DNA of 64,000 bases from Maratus speciosus (GCA_963932465.1 OZ010793.1:254893333-254957332); one strand, 5' to 3'. Shown: positions 47,337-53,985, numbered from the stretch's first letter. Numbers and translations: made by a program. Notes: generated from the letters alone by a model not told the origin.

Positions 47337-47839
47337 CATTTCATGCTATTTTTTGACGTGACCGGGCAACGCTGGGCGGATCTGCCAGTAGTTATAAGAA
47401 ATTTCTTTTAAATACAGTAAAACTTGCTAAAATGGAATAGCAAGGGACCAGAGAGAAGTTCCGTTTTAGACGGATTTTCGTCATAGCAAGTACAATTTTA
47501 TGGTACTCCTTCAGTTGTAAGTACGAAAATTTTCCGTGTAAGGTAGAATTTCGTTATAGAAATGATTCTGTCTTTACAGATTTTACTGTCTCATGAAATG
47601 TTTAAAATTTAATTTCAACTGTTTTTCACAATTTCTTTTCAGTGAAAAAATGCTGGAGAATAATTGCTTGTGACTTCTGTGATGTCTTCAGTTACAAAGA
47701 TAAAATTAAAAATTTGATGGCAAATACAGTTCCTGGAGTATATGTACACAAAGATGGAAAAAAAGAATTTTACAAACCAACTAAAGAAGAAATAGAAGCT
47801 GTAAAAGACATTCAAAAAATATTGTTTTCTCTAGCTTAA
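11712..47839 (+). CDS. Five-exon gene for an unrecognised 232-residue single-pass membrane protein
   Basis: Exons 11712-11772, 18126-18227, 25662-25849, 40377-40527 and 47643-47839 join in frame to 699 nt including the stop. Every intron is GT...AG, with phases 1, 1, 0 and 1. Predicted order: signal peptide (1-21, cleavage plausible after T-I-S); acidic Tyr-rich ectodomain (D-S-D-D-D at 43-47, Y-E-D-Y-Y-D-D at 50-56); a basic patch R72-K-L-R75; a W/Y/E-rich stretch (79-101); one N-glycosylation sequon N124-K-T; a Glu/Arg/Lys-rich helical stalk (127-145); a membrane segment (about 148-168); K-K then a Cys-containing juxtamembrane part (C171, C177, C180) and a Lys-rich tail to 232. Type I topology is expected, at the cell surface or in the secretory pathway. 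I do not recognise the family and assign no function. Introns total about 35 kb and are full of transposons. Confidence 0.85.
12116..13294. repeat. Probable MITE with aacactatttcta ends
   Basis: aacactatttctat at about 12116 is inverted as atggtagaaatagtgtt at about 13278-13294. Near each end is the small palindrome aggtgtcaaaagacacct or its near copy (gtgtcaaaagacacc near 13228, agtgccttttggcacc near 12314). A separate MITE (12999-13149) lies inside. No coding frame is present. The borders and target site are uncertain. Confidence 0.5.
12999..13149. mobile_element. 151-bp MITE with about 40-bp TIRs
   Basis: catagctgccaacttttacg at 12999 is mirrored at the right end (ggttggcagctatg ends at 13149), and the inverted match runs for about 40 bp (through tttttcctaccactaaaatt). 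Both sides have attgct (12993-12998 and 13150-13155), a likely target duplication. The TIR resembles hAT-type MITEs, but a 6-bp duplication is shorter than the usual 8. Confidence 0.85.
13538..14558. mobile_element. Satellite-bearing element with end hairpin (Helentron-like architecture)
   Basis: Five to six tandem units of about 148 bp (each with gcattagttcttgaga, gagctattg, gcgccacctgttgagcgat) fill about 13590-14405. A gacagacagac stretch follows. The right end is a hairpin, actttcttct (14530-14539) and agaagaaagt (14549-14558). The same actttcttct stands at 13538-13547 at the left. Left-end sequence equal to an arm of a right-end hairpin, around a minisatellite core, is what is described for non-autonomous Helentrons. 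No protein is encoded. Confidence 0.6.
14560..15990. other. Non-genic intron 1 sequence
   Basis: I find no gene or clear element. There is a G-rich patch at 14918-14950 and a short C-rich piece near 15480. Confidence 0.45.
16000..17940. repeat. Satellite array, about 13 copies of a ~145-bp unit
   Basis: Each unit contains aacggctctaacgatttt, cgttttcggg, gaaaagaccattggga, catgttcgagaaaattcgat, tagtgggtcattttgggtca and caagctaattatatcta. I count about 13 occurrences of the accattggg block at roughly 140-155 bp spacing, with much substitution between units. It lies inside intron 1. A possible element end (gcgagcaaaaattgtgtgtg) lies just left at about 15997. Confidence 0.85.
18126..18227 (+). 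CDS. Exon 2: acidic ectodomain start
   Basis: The acceptor is ttaattttag|gt and the donor is attacg|gtaata. The 102-nt exon (2 + 33 codons + 1) starts R-H-I-D-P-R-P and ends with the acidic Tyr-rich run D-S-D-D-D-V-Q-Y-E-D-Y-Y. The acidic setting of Y50, Y53 and Y54 makes tyrosine sulfation possible; that is inference. The exon is too short to stand out as an open frame and was found by splice signals and frame continuity. Confidence 0.82.
18980..19916 (-). mobile_element. Mariner-like element (CAGGGTG-ended), deletion derivative
   Basis: The left end cagggtgtcccagaacttc and right end gaagttctgggacacc form TIRs of roughly 85 bp that extend to cataattacatag and its complement. Fragments of a transposase lie on the - strand. 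At about 940 bp the element is shorter than a full copy and lacks the N-terminal coding part. It sits in intron 2 of the five-exon gene. Confidence 0.85.
19174..19748 (-). pseudogene. Mariner-like transposase, C-terminal remnant
   Basis: Two - strand pieces in different frames. The first (19748-19533) has V-W-T-G-I-V, D-S-L-V-G-P, L-P-P-R-L-N-A-R-K-Y-L. The second (19449-19174) has R-S-P-D-L-S-P-L-D-Y-F-F-W, the hallmark near the last catalytic acid in one IS630/Tc1/mariner-type lineage, then M-K-S-I-V-Y. A frameshift lies between them, with a G/C homopolymer at 19400-19417, and the N-terminal DNA-binding half is missing. The copy is dead. Confidence 0.8.
19917..21018. other. Non-genic intron 2 sequence
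   Basis: AT-rich, with scattered short ORFs of no recognised kind. I see no convincing exon or element. Confidence 0.45.
21019..21810. repeat. MITE with ~25-bp TIRs and C-rich inner ends
   Basis: agcggctgtgcatatataac at 21019 is mirrored by aacgttatatgtgcatagcc near 21810. Inside each TIR a gatatcat-containing block and a C run (ccccccccc) are also inverted. No reading frame. The exact ends and target duplication are not clear. Confidence 0.65.
22155..22344. mobile_element. 190-bp hAT-type MITE
   Basis: cagtgttgccagtgggctac at 22155 matches the inverted right end (gcagcccattggcaacgctg, to 22344). A perfect 8-bp target duplication ttcaaaac flanks it (22147-22154 and 22345-22352), as expected for hAT transposition. 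The interior is also inverted (ttggcaccactttt / aaaagtggtgccaa). Confidence 0.9.
22353..23755. other. Non-genic intron 2 sequence, possible LTR-like block
   Basis: Mostly AT-rich. At about 22760-23166 base composition is more balanced, and the stretch includes cttataaagg (23057) and gaataaattg (23146), an order seen in LTRs. I found no LTR partner or coding part, so this is only a note. Confidence 0.35.
23760..25480. repeat. Dispersed repeat blocks (23760-24140 and 24985-25480)
   Basis: Both blocks share gtccctgtaaa, cgaactataaat, gcattttgtagtgcacctca, cattaaaat-cac and an end with acgagagttacagcacg...gacagccaatcaaa. The tgtccctgtaa...aactata motif also appears in the 173-bp units at 51.8-52.4 kb, so these are probably related families. 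A further shared piece at 24740-24890 (ttttcaaacaaattgcattt) recurs near 46530. No coding is evident. Confidence 0.55.
25662..25849 (+). CDS. Exon 3: main ectodomain exon
   Basis: The acceptor is tttttattcag|at and the donor is gacaga|gtatgt, with the next intron in phase 0. It adds D55 and 62 further codons. The peptide is rich in Gly, Ser, Asn, Tyr, Trp and Glu (for example K-W-A-P-N-Y-D-L-Y-E-Q-W). Without splicing, the frame runs only a few codons into the intron before a TAA. The basic R-K-L-R at 72-75 fits a minimal R-x-x-R proprotein convertase site, which is only a suggestion. Confidence 0.87.
26033..27486. mobile_element. Foldback element with long inverted arms
   Basis: tccaggcaataggggatttt at 26033 is mirrored by a right end finishing cctgga at 27486. 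The arms (about 26033-26500 and 27020-27486, roughly 460 bp) are inverted copies, including gggtcgctgaatccgaattt and its complement. The middle holds further partial copies of the same ends in the opposite direction (26700-26845), so the element contains a deleted copy of its own family. Several G/C homopolymers occur. Only spurious ORFs are found. Confidence 0.85.
27742..28320. mobile_element. CAGGGTG-ended MITE, 579 bp
   Basis: CAGGGTGATTCTAAATTGTT at 27742 mirrors the right end (acaatttacaatcaccttg, to 28320), and the TIRs extend for about 120 bp through ggggtgatagaactcatcc and ggggtcacaaacc. The TA on both sides (27740-27741, 28321-28322) is the target duplication. A second short inverted pair (acagggtgtttc / cgccctgt) lies inside. 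The end shape fits a non-autonomous mariner relative. The same family is seen at 33382-38041. Confidence 0.88.
28328..31854. mobile_element. 3.5-kb TIR element with ggggagatggggg ends
   Basis: ggggagatggggacccatgt at 28328 mirrors acatgtgcccccatctcccc ending at 31854, with TA on both sides. Related sub-terminal pieces (ggggcacatatgaacaa near 31653, gggggcagatatgaacagtt near 28684) repeat inside. No transposase is recognisable. The middle holds a non-AT-rich stretch with a possible first exon (ATG 29980; see findings), an (ATT)n run at about 30975-31000 and a long (AT)n at about 31471-31516. Confidence 0.7.
31855..33380. other. Non-genic intron 3 sequence
   Basis: No gene seen. At 32130-32210 the run ggttccgggttcgactcgcg resembles a Pol III B box, but no matching A box or cloverleaf is convincing. 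A small GC-rich piece lies at 32870-32920. Confidence 0.4.
33473..34951. mobile_element. hAT-like non-autonomous element, 1479 bp
   Basis: TAGTGCTCCC at 33473 and GGGAGCACTA ending at 34951 are perfect short TIRs. The flanks gtcgcaac (33465-33472) and gtcgcatc (34952-34959) form an 8-bp duplication with one mismatch, and T-A-G-x-G ends are typical of hAT. Sub-terminal zones are full of short tacgtata/gtatac motifs on both sides, likely transposase-binding repeats. A 36-bp near-perfect palindrome (34642-34677) lies inside. No transposase is found. Confidence 0.82.
35249..37815 (-). mobile_element. Tigger/pogo transposon, full-length but dead
   Basis: CAGTCGAGTCTCTATATAAC at 35249 mirrors gttatagagagactctactg ending at 37815, with TA target copies at 35247-35248 and 37816-37817. 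Inner motifs such as attcgttatatagagaa recur near both ends. The transposase runs on the - strand from 37034 and is broken by stops and frameshifts. It is nested in the CAGGGTG MITE. Confidence 0.93.
35563..37034 (-). pseudogene. Tigger/pogo (CENP-B-like) transposase pseudogene
   Basis: This family cuts and pastes DNA at TA sites. From ATG 37034: a CENP-B-type helix-turn-helix (M-S-P-R-N-S, K-V-K-I-L-K-E-I); then E-S-A-D-A-P-V-T-A-C-E-N-W near 36600; a frame change; G-L-F-Y-K-R; C-A-N-M-T-G; W-M-T-T-E-S-F; the catalytic L-L-I-D-N-C-P; L-P-P-N-F-T-S-K-L-Q-P-I-D-L then a stop at 36117-36115; a same-frame continuation to 35851; and a C-terminal piece (35823-35560) with S-F-G-L-I-K-R-R-L-Q-M and N-V-P-D-T-I-F. 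The first catalytic Asp (usual motif N-A-D-E-T-G) reads Asn, from codon AAC at 36531-36529, so the enzyme would be inactive even apart from the stops and frameshifts. Confidence 0.9.
38097..38355. mobile_element. ~260-bp MITE with gaggggctcacaacc ends
   Basis: gaggggctcacaaccatagt at 38097 is inverted at the right end (actatggttgtgagcccctc, to 38355), with the TIRs reaching at least 31 bp (through agaccaagtcc). Tata/atat flanks are consistent with a TA-type target. Two further inner inverted pieces (atagtccattttaaaggtgc near 38148 and gcaccttctgaatggacta near 38284) support a foldback form. Confidence 0.88.
38360..38795. other. Non-genic intron 3 sequence
   Basis: AT-rich, nothing recognised. 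Confidence 0.4.
38800..40108. mobile_element. Foldback element, 1309 bp, arms of about 600 bp
   Basis: CACTGGCCTCCAAAAGTTAA at 38800 mirrors ttaacttttggaggtcagtg ending at 40108, with TA on both sides. The inverted match continues with few changes almost to the middle (about 39440), so nearly the whole element is one giant hairpin. It shares inner motifs (aacatgtttgatttcatatt, ggcgatatagtgagttg-like pieces) with the element at 40691-42186. No transposase. A transcript through this intron could form long double-stranded RNA. Confidence 0.92.
40377..40527 (+). CDS. Exon 4: stalk and membrane segment
   Basis: The acceptor is tttatatag|ct and the donor is ctac|gtaagt. The 151-nt exon encodes the glycosylation sequon N-K-T, a strongly charged run of E, R, K and Q that should be helical, and the hydrophobic segment from S-T-I-L-Y-G to A-V-L-L. 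It lies only 268 bp after one foldback element (38800-40108) and 163 bp before another (40691-42186). Confidence 0.87.
40691..42186. mobile_element. Foldback element, 1496 bp, related to the preceding one
   Basis: CACGATATAGCCATTAATCA at 40691 mirrors tgattaatggctatataatg ending at 42186, with TA at 40689-40690 and 42187-42188. The arms of several hundred bases match in inverse with moderate divergence (for example aatgcacgaaatgatctacc / gatagatcatttcgtgcatt). The order of inner motifs parallels the 38800-40108 element, so both belong to one superfamily with different outer ends. Confidence 0.88.
42620..43680. repeat. Satellite-bearing repeat, copy A (copy B at 59770)
   Basis: It begins aaaagtgcccagtttaactg and atggcattgagctcacaggc, continues as six or so degenerate units of about 150 bp (aaattaagggggaggg, cccctttatacttaaccaat, gaatctccaaatctaatcag, ccaaatttg, aattctgcatga) and ends gatatttctatcaagagtta and tcgcgttacgtgcatgcg. 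The same beginning, units and end recur at 59770-60880. Two full-length copies with matching ends indicate a mobile element rather than a local array. The right end carries a tgcgta/tacgca hairpin. Confidence 0.8.
43690..44560. repeat. Degenerate satellite, ~140-bp unit
   Basis: Units contain gaatttttagcgattttt, gaattcggttacaatg-like, tttagyycaatatagtaaattttgtc and ttgaatttttag. About six copies are seen here. More copies of the same unit lie at about 45940-46330 and 47095-47340, so the array was split by the minisatellite and hAT scrap between them. Confidence 0.75.
44690..45410. repeat. 30-bp minisatellite with an inverted flank
   Basis: From about 45030 to 45410 there are about 12 units of 30 bp of the form gaatttcgtcaaaggatcgc + gaaaaaacgc. 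At 44690-44890 related units (gcgaccgattgacaaatttc, gcgatttttttccc) run in the opposite direction, so the whole block is an inverted repeat around about 44950. As 30 is divisible by 3, several frames on both strands stay open and give ten-residue repeats; I regard these frames as artefacts. Confidence 0.85.
45506..45658 (+). pseudogene. hAT transposase C-terminal scrap
   Basis: A 50-codon run ending in TAG at 45656-45658 reads L-S-V-T-S-L-H-S-E-R-G-F, then Q-I-K-S-K-F-R-N-S. This is the pattern of the hAT dimerisation region (S-x-x-x-x-E-R-G-F-S...I-K-x-x-x-R-N). Nothing of the catalytic part is seen upstream; the minisatellite lies there instead. It is a fragment only. Confidence 0.6.
45940..47340. 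repeat. Satellite remnants, small duplications and simple repeats in intron 4
   Basis: Satellite units like those at 43.7-44.6 kb occur at 45940-46330 and 47095-47290. Between them, 46490-46660 matches the repeat at about 24717-24890, and ttcatggcgtacgtaatgta-type pieces at about 46807 and 46930 form a short duplication. A (TG)n run lies at about 47043-47076 and a T-only run of about 26 bases at about 47312-47337. At 46651-46675, cgtcagattt and aaatctgacg form a perfect 10-bp stem. Confidence 0.6.
47415..47588. mobile_element. 174-bp pogo/Tigger-type MITE
   Basis: CAGTAAAACTTGCTAAAATG at 47415 after TA, and the right end gattttactg ending at 47588, are short imperfect TIRs of the CAGTAAAAC type. 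It ends only 54 bp before the acceptor AG of exon 5, so it lies in or near the branch-point zone. Confidence 0.6.
47643..47839 (+). CDS. Exon 5: cytoplasmic tail and stop
   Basis: The acceptor tttcttttcag is strong. The split codon c|tg gives Leu, completing the membrane segment, then K-K-C-W-R begins the tail. Three Cys near the membrane (171, 177, 180) could be lipid-attached, which is inference. The tail ends ...I-L-F-S-L-A with TAA at 47837-47839. The coding run is Lys/Glu-rich and clearly less AT-biased at coding positions than its flanks. Confidence 0.87.
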
Positions 47840-47871
47840 TTTTTTTTTCTTCTGATCTTTGACCATTTTTC

Positions 47872-47877
47872 AATAAA
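47872..47877 (+). promoter_or_regulatory. Poly(A) signal for the five-exon gene
   Basis: AATAAA occurs 33 bp after the stop codon in a U-rich 3' UTR. A second AATAAA is at 47916-47921. Either could direct cleavage; there is no transcript evidence here. Confidence 0.65.
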
Positions 47878-47939
47878 TTGTATACAATCAAAATATAAAT
47901 GACATTTAGACCTTAAATAAAGATTTCATATTTACTGTT

Positions 47940-49775
47940 TAATTTCTTTTGAGTTCTATTACATGGTGTGTTATCTGCGGCTTCCAAAGCCACATAAATT
48001 AGAAATTGGTGAAAAATATATTAATTTCGTTTCTTTACAAAGAAAAATGCATTTACAATTGCCTACCATACATTATATTACCTACTTGAATGTTATTTTA
48101 AAAGCAATGAGAAAATTTTGAGAATGCAAACATACAACAGTACAACAGAATTTTTCTGCATTTTTGAATTACCCTGCAAGCCAGGTCATGTGGAGTTTTG
48201 CATTTTATCTCTTCTAGCAGTAGGAAAAGCAAAAAAAAAAAAAAAAAATTCCTGGGAATTTTGAAACAAGGGAATAAATTGGAAAATGTTAATCCTTTTG
48301 GAAATTTTGATAGAAAGAACCTAATGTATTAAAAGATTATATTTACTTTCAATTCTTTTAAAAACAAATAACACATTTTTGTATATTATTATTATTTTTT
48401 TTTACTTATTATGATTCAAGCAAGGTTTCAATTTATGCAGTCTGACTCTAATAATTTTTTTGTTTCACAGAACATTTAAAATAAACAACCGCTAACATTA
48501 TGCATACAATTATTAAAATATAATATTACTACATGCAATTATTAAAATACTAGGACTTCCCTCAGAGGGATTAGTCTAAGCGATATTACTGAGAACATAG
48601 ATTTATAATAACATGTGGAAGCAAAGAAAATGAGATGTTATCTTTAATTGTCCATATACTGCGAAAAATTGAAATGATGAAAATAAACGAATTGTAGAAT
48701 TACAAAATCTTATATATAAATTCGTATACACTGTTTAAAAAAAAAATGGGAAATCAAACCATTCAAGACAGCCATGCATGGATATAAAATTGAAAGTACG
48801 CAATATATTAAAAGTAAAATAGAAAATGAGACACTAATTTACTTATATCGGAATTTTAACTGTATAAAATGATGTCAAGAGCATAATCAGACGCTCCGCA
48901 CCAATTTGAGTAACTTTAAATGACAAATATATGATGTTTAAAAAGAATGGACTATACTTTATATCGTGTGTGCTCCCCCGGAATAGTTAATAATTACAAT
49001 ATCTGTTTTCCACGGATGCAATGAGGTTGTCGATAACATTTAAGGAATTCTCTTCTCAAAATCTAATATAGTATCAAAGTACCGAATACATCAAAAGTGG
49101 CTTGCAATGCTTCGTTAGATTGTGTTTTAGATGTGCTCGATCGGATTTAAATGATGAGTGTATGCTGGCCACTACATACGCTGTATTGTTTTGTTTTCAA
49201 ACATATTCTGCACAAGTTGAGCTGTATTTAGCATGTATTAAATAAAAGAAATCGGCAATGATTACAACATAAAGTATGACACAAGATCTGAATATATCGT
49301 CTGCATAACTTTTGAGCTATCAAAGTGTCATTTGAAGTAATTTACAAATCCATACATATTTATTCAGCAAATCATGCAAGCTAACATACGCCAATATGAA
49401 CCCGATTACAAAATTTCACCACAATAAGTTAATATATAAAAAATATACTAATGATAATTGAGAATATGGCCTTATGATAAAATGTCTAGAAAAATGAATC
49501 GGATAAAAAATTCATATCACATTTAAAACGGCACTTCCCTCCGTTAGTGGCCTTGGCGAGAGAGAGAAAAGCCTAGAGAAGGAACACTTTAACAAGTACT
49601 TTCGGGCAACCTACTCACTGTTTCATACAGGTCTTTATTCAATATTTACACATTTATTTATTTAATGCTAGGTGGGTATCTATCAGTTTTGTTGCATTTA
49701 AATCGCATGTTTTGCAGCATTATGAAATATTTAAAGTTGCTGTACCTAATAATTCCAAATTAATGGTAATTGAGA
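47940..49775. other. Non-genic stretch downstream of the gene
   Basis: AT-rich with a poly(A) run at about 48231-48247. No ORF, splice pattern or TIR pair convinced me. Confidence 0.4.
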
Positions 49776-49779
49776 TCGC

Positions 49780-50460
49780 TTTCCGTTAATTTCATCTTTT
49801 AAAATTTTAAATTTTTTAGAAACCATTCATAGAGACAATTGTATATTTTAAAACTAACCCGAAGCAAAATTTCAAGATTTTGGGCTCAGCAGTAACAGAG
49901 AAATAGAAAATTTTTGAAAGTTTTTTGTTTCTGCACTGTTTTATATAGCGACATTTTTAGAAATTGTTCTATTGCGAGAATTTACGTCATGATAAATGCA
50001 GCCATGTCAATTTTCATGTTTATATTCCTAACAGTTCCATGTTCTTTGTTACTTAGATCATCTTTAGATCTTTTTCCGCTTTGTTTAGTCTTTCTATTTT
50101 TTAGAATTCGTTCTACAACGAGCATTTACATCTTATTAATTACTACCATACCAAAGTTCTAGTTTCTAACCCCAACAGTATCCGAAAAATTTTAGTATTC
50201 CAAATAAATCATAGTTTAGAACCTTTTTAGAAATTTTTACGTTTATCCGTCAAATTGAATCTTTTAGAGAGCGTTCATTACGAGTATTTACATCTTAAAA
50301 GTAACTACCGCACCAATTTTAAAGTTTCTAACCCAATCAATGTCGCAGAAATCACAATTTTAGAACTTTTTTGCTCCTGCAGCGATGTAGGTTCTTGCAC
50401 TGACATAAAATAGTCTTTTTTTCGGAGCAGAGATGGCCACCAACATTTTTTAAGTTGGCT
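49780..50460. repeat. Satellite family of 55.2-58.1 kb, divergent copies
   Basis: The motif order ttttagaaaccattcatag, attt-atctta, aactaccgcacca, agtttctaacccca, gtatccgaaa and ttgctcctgcagcgatgtag matches the ~300-bp unit of the array at 55.2-58.1 kb. Two to three worn units are present. Confidence 0.6.
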
Positions 50461-50804
50461 ATGTAGTTTCAGAGATAACACCTCACAAACGTACAAGCAT
50501 TAATAATATTATATACTTTATAATATTATAACGCTTTATAATATTAGCATTAGATGTACAGATACAAAAGCCATTTATCTGTTACAAACTAAAGTGCCGG
50601 CGTTGCCCAGAATTTGAAGGATGTTTGTTCTGAAAAATCAATTTCAAAATTTAACATACAACACAAAACAAACATTAAAAAAAGCAGTCGAAATGTTGTT
50701 GAATGAATCATATGAAAACGCTATATAAAAATGTATAAATGTATATAACAGACGCAAAAGAATACAGCTATAAATGAACTTATTTCAATTTATAATTGGA
50801 GCAA

Positions 50805-51200
50805 TAATGTTAAAATACGCCAATATTTCCCTAATCAGGTTTTTATCATGCTTGAATACATTTTTCACACTCATATGACGTTATACTATATCCACCATGC
50901 CCTTTATATTTCCAATATGACGTAATATTTTCCTCTTTCACGTGGAAACCTTGAAATAGAAAAGTTATGAAGTTATATTCACTTTCATTTAAATTCGTCA
51001 AACCATTTATTTCATTTTCATATTTCACGTGAATATCTTGCAATAGAAAAGTTATGACGTAATATTCACCTTTTATTTAAATTCGGCAAACTATTTATTT
51101 CATTTTCATTTTTCACGTGGAAATCTTGCAGTAGAAAATTAATTGCTGTAGTAATAATTTTATTGTGTTTTTTAATTGTTGGCAACTGCTATAACGAAAA
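50805..51200. repeat. Dispersed repeat, copy 2 (see 7800-8170)
   Basis: gacgttata, tttccaatatgacgtaatat, cacgtggaaaccttg, ttcgtcaaaccatttatttc, cacgtg-aaatcttgca and taattgttggcaactgc follow in the same order as at 7.8-8.2 kb. Confidence 0.7.
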
Positions 51201-51686
51201 ATTTTTAAATTTGATAAGAAATTGCTGTTAAATTGGTGGTTTTTAATTAATTAAAAATTAACTATATGTTATTTCGATTCCGGATTACTTTAGTTGTCTC
51301 GGCCATGTTTTAATACACATGTACGTATCTCTTCACAATTTTGGCCTCCAAATTGTGGATTTTTTATAGAATTACAAACAGACAGATAGACAAGTTTTCA
51401 TTTTTATATATCTCTCTATTCTATAAAAAGTAACTAACGCTGTCACCGCCGCCGCCGCCGGTTTTGAATTTTTTGTGACCGGAGGTCTTTCTTCGTTAAT
51501 ATTAAGAAAACTATTGCATACAAATATATGAAAATCGGTGGTATTATAGCGAAATGTTTGATCAACACACTAATGCATACAGTTTTCAAATCGAAGAATT
51601 ATTTTAAGAGATATTTAATGCTAAAGTTGGACAAAATCGTTCTATTAAAAAACAAGTTGGAAATTGCTGGTCAAACGTGACAAATG

Positions 51687-52536
51687 AGGTGCGTTCGTAC
51701 TATAACTAGTTTTAAAATTTGCACCCCATATTGTACTGAATGTATAATTTTTTGCACTTCATAACGTGCATAGTCTGATACATCATTAAAATGCACTTCC
51801 AATAATTTTTTCGGAACACTTTTGACTGTCCCTGTAATTAAACTATACATCCGATTTTCCTAAAATTTGAAACAGCTCAACAAAATTTTGCAACAATTAT
51901 ATCTTTAAAATTTCAGACCATTCGGAAGGCTGTAATATCATTAAAATGCACTTGCAATAATTTTTCCCATTGGCCGTAATGTAAAGAAAAACTTTTGGCT
52001 GTCCCTGTAATTAAACTATACATCCGATTTTCCTAAAATTTGAAATGGCTCGACAAAATTTTGCAACAATTATATCTTTAAAATTTCAGATCATTCGGAA
52101 GGCTCTAATACCATTAAAATCCACTTGCAATAATTTTTCCCATTGGCCGTAATGTAAAGAAAAACTTTTGACTGTCCCTGTAATTAAACTATACGTCCGA
52201 TTTTCCTAAAATTTGAAATGGCTCGACAAAACTTTGCAACAATTATATCTTTAAAATTTCAGATCATTCGGAAGGCTCTAATATCATTAAAATCCACTTG
52301 CAATAATTTTTCCCATTGGCCGTAATGTAAAGAAAAACTTTTGACTGTCCCTGTAATTAAACTATACATCCGATTTTCATAAAATTTGAAATGACTCGAC
52401 AAAATTTTGCAACAATCACATATTTGAAATTTCAGACTATTCGGTTGGGTAGTTTTTGCTCTGTTACATGCGGACAGACGGACGGACTGAACGACGACTA
52501 TAGGTGCTACGTATTTATATAATTACGAACGCACCT
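51687..52536. mobile_element. 850-bp element with 173-bp satellite core and matching ends
   Basis: AGGTGCGTTCGTA begins at 51687. Its reverse complement tacgaacgcacct closes the element at 52536 and pairs with aggtgctacgta just before it (about 52500) to form an end hairpin. The core has four units spaced exactly 173 bp apart (gactgtc at 51824, 51997, 52170, 52343), each with ccgattttcctaaaatttga and ttgcaacaattatatcttta. A gcggacagacggacgg stretch precedes the right hairpin. The plan is the same as at 13538-14558. No protein coding. Confidence 0.75.
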
Positions 52537-53070
52537 AAAAATTATAAGAGCAAAAGCTATACATGGGAATTTAATCATTTTTAGATCATTTTATTCAATA
52601 GAAGATTCCAGTCTGCAGATTTCATTAATTTTTTTAATTTGACTCATTTTTTGAGGTTTTATTTCTATTTTAAATTCAAATATTCACTATTTTGACAGAT
52701 ATTTTTTACATATTTTTGAAAATGGTATTAATTTAAACTGCTGCCAACTGTATAAACAGCGCAAACAATAATGTTTGCTTCAAATAGAAAAAATATTTAC
52801 ACGTTACTATTATAAACAGAAAAAAACCTTCAAATTAGAATTAAATAAATAGGTATAAAAAGCAGGCACTTATTGGAAATTACGCCATAAAAACTATATT
52901 TACATGTGAATTTTAAAAGAGAAAGGATATTGTAAAATAAATAAATTAACATGGGTTAGAAATCTGAAATAGAACAAATTACGTCACAATACACTTATTA
53001 TGCAAAATGAACGAAAAATAGTATTGCAAAACAGTTTAAATTTAAAAATTGCGCGAGACAAAATATTAGA
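52537..53070. other. Non-genic stretch
   Basis: AT-rich, nothing recognised. Confidence 0.4.
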
Positions 53071-53985
53071 GGTTAAATATTAGATTTTTTCAAAATTTTA
53101 TTATTTGTCGTTTGATGTGAGGTGTTCAGCTATAAGTATGCAAAATTTCATGTCTCCAACTTAATTAGGGGCTGAGTTAGAAAAATTGCTTAAAATACAC
53201 AAGTTAGAGCCCAGAGGGTTAAATAATAGACTTTTTCAAAATTTTATTATTTGTCGTTTGATGTGAGGTGTTCAGCTATAAGTATGCAAAATTTCATGTC
53301 TCCAACTTAATTAGGGGCTGAGTTAGAAAAATTGCTTAAAATACACAAGTTAGAGCCCAGGGGGTTAAATAATAGACTTTTTCAAAATTTTATTATTTGT
53401 CGTTTGATGTGAGGTGTTCAGCTATAAGTATGCAAAATGTCATGTCTCCAACTTAATTAGGGGCTGAGTTAGAAAAATTGCTTAAAATACAGAAGTTAGA
53501 GACCGGAGGGTTAAATATGACTTTTTCAAAATTTTATGATTTATCGTGTTATCGCAAGTGTTCAGCTATAAGTATGCAAACTTTCATGTCTCCAACTTAA
53601 TTAGGGGCTGAGCTAGAACAACTGCTTTAAATACACAAGTTAGAGCCCAAAGGGTTAAATATTAAGCCTTATTCAAAATTTTATTACTTGTGGTTTGATG
53701 TGAGATGTTCAGTTATAAGTATGCAAAATTTCATGTCTCCAACTTAATTAAATTAGGGCCTGAGTTAGAAAAATTGCTTAAAATACACAAGTTAGAGCCC
53801 AGAGGGTTAAATATTAGACTTTTTCAAAATTTTATTATTAGCCGTTTGATGTGTGGTGTTCAGCTATAAGTATGCAAATTTTCAAGCCTCCGACATATAT
53901 AGTTTCTGAGAACGGGCTCTGTGACAGACGGACAAACAGACAGACAAAGGAGTGAGACAGGTAGGGTTTCGTTAGATGAACGAAA
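53071..53985. repeat. Satellite element, six units of 146 bp
   Basis: The ggttaaat motif recurs at 53071, 53217, 53363, 53509, 53653 and 53805. The first three units are almost identical; later ones diverge, with an 8-bp insertion in the fifth. The array is followed by gacagacggacaaacagaca and a right-end hairpin gtttcgtt-agatg-aacgaaac (about 53965-53986), then tctaa. The left-end partner of the hairpin was not found, so the element may be left-truncated. Confidence 0.8.
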
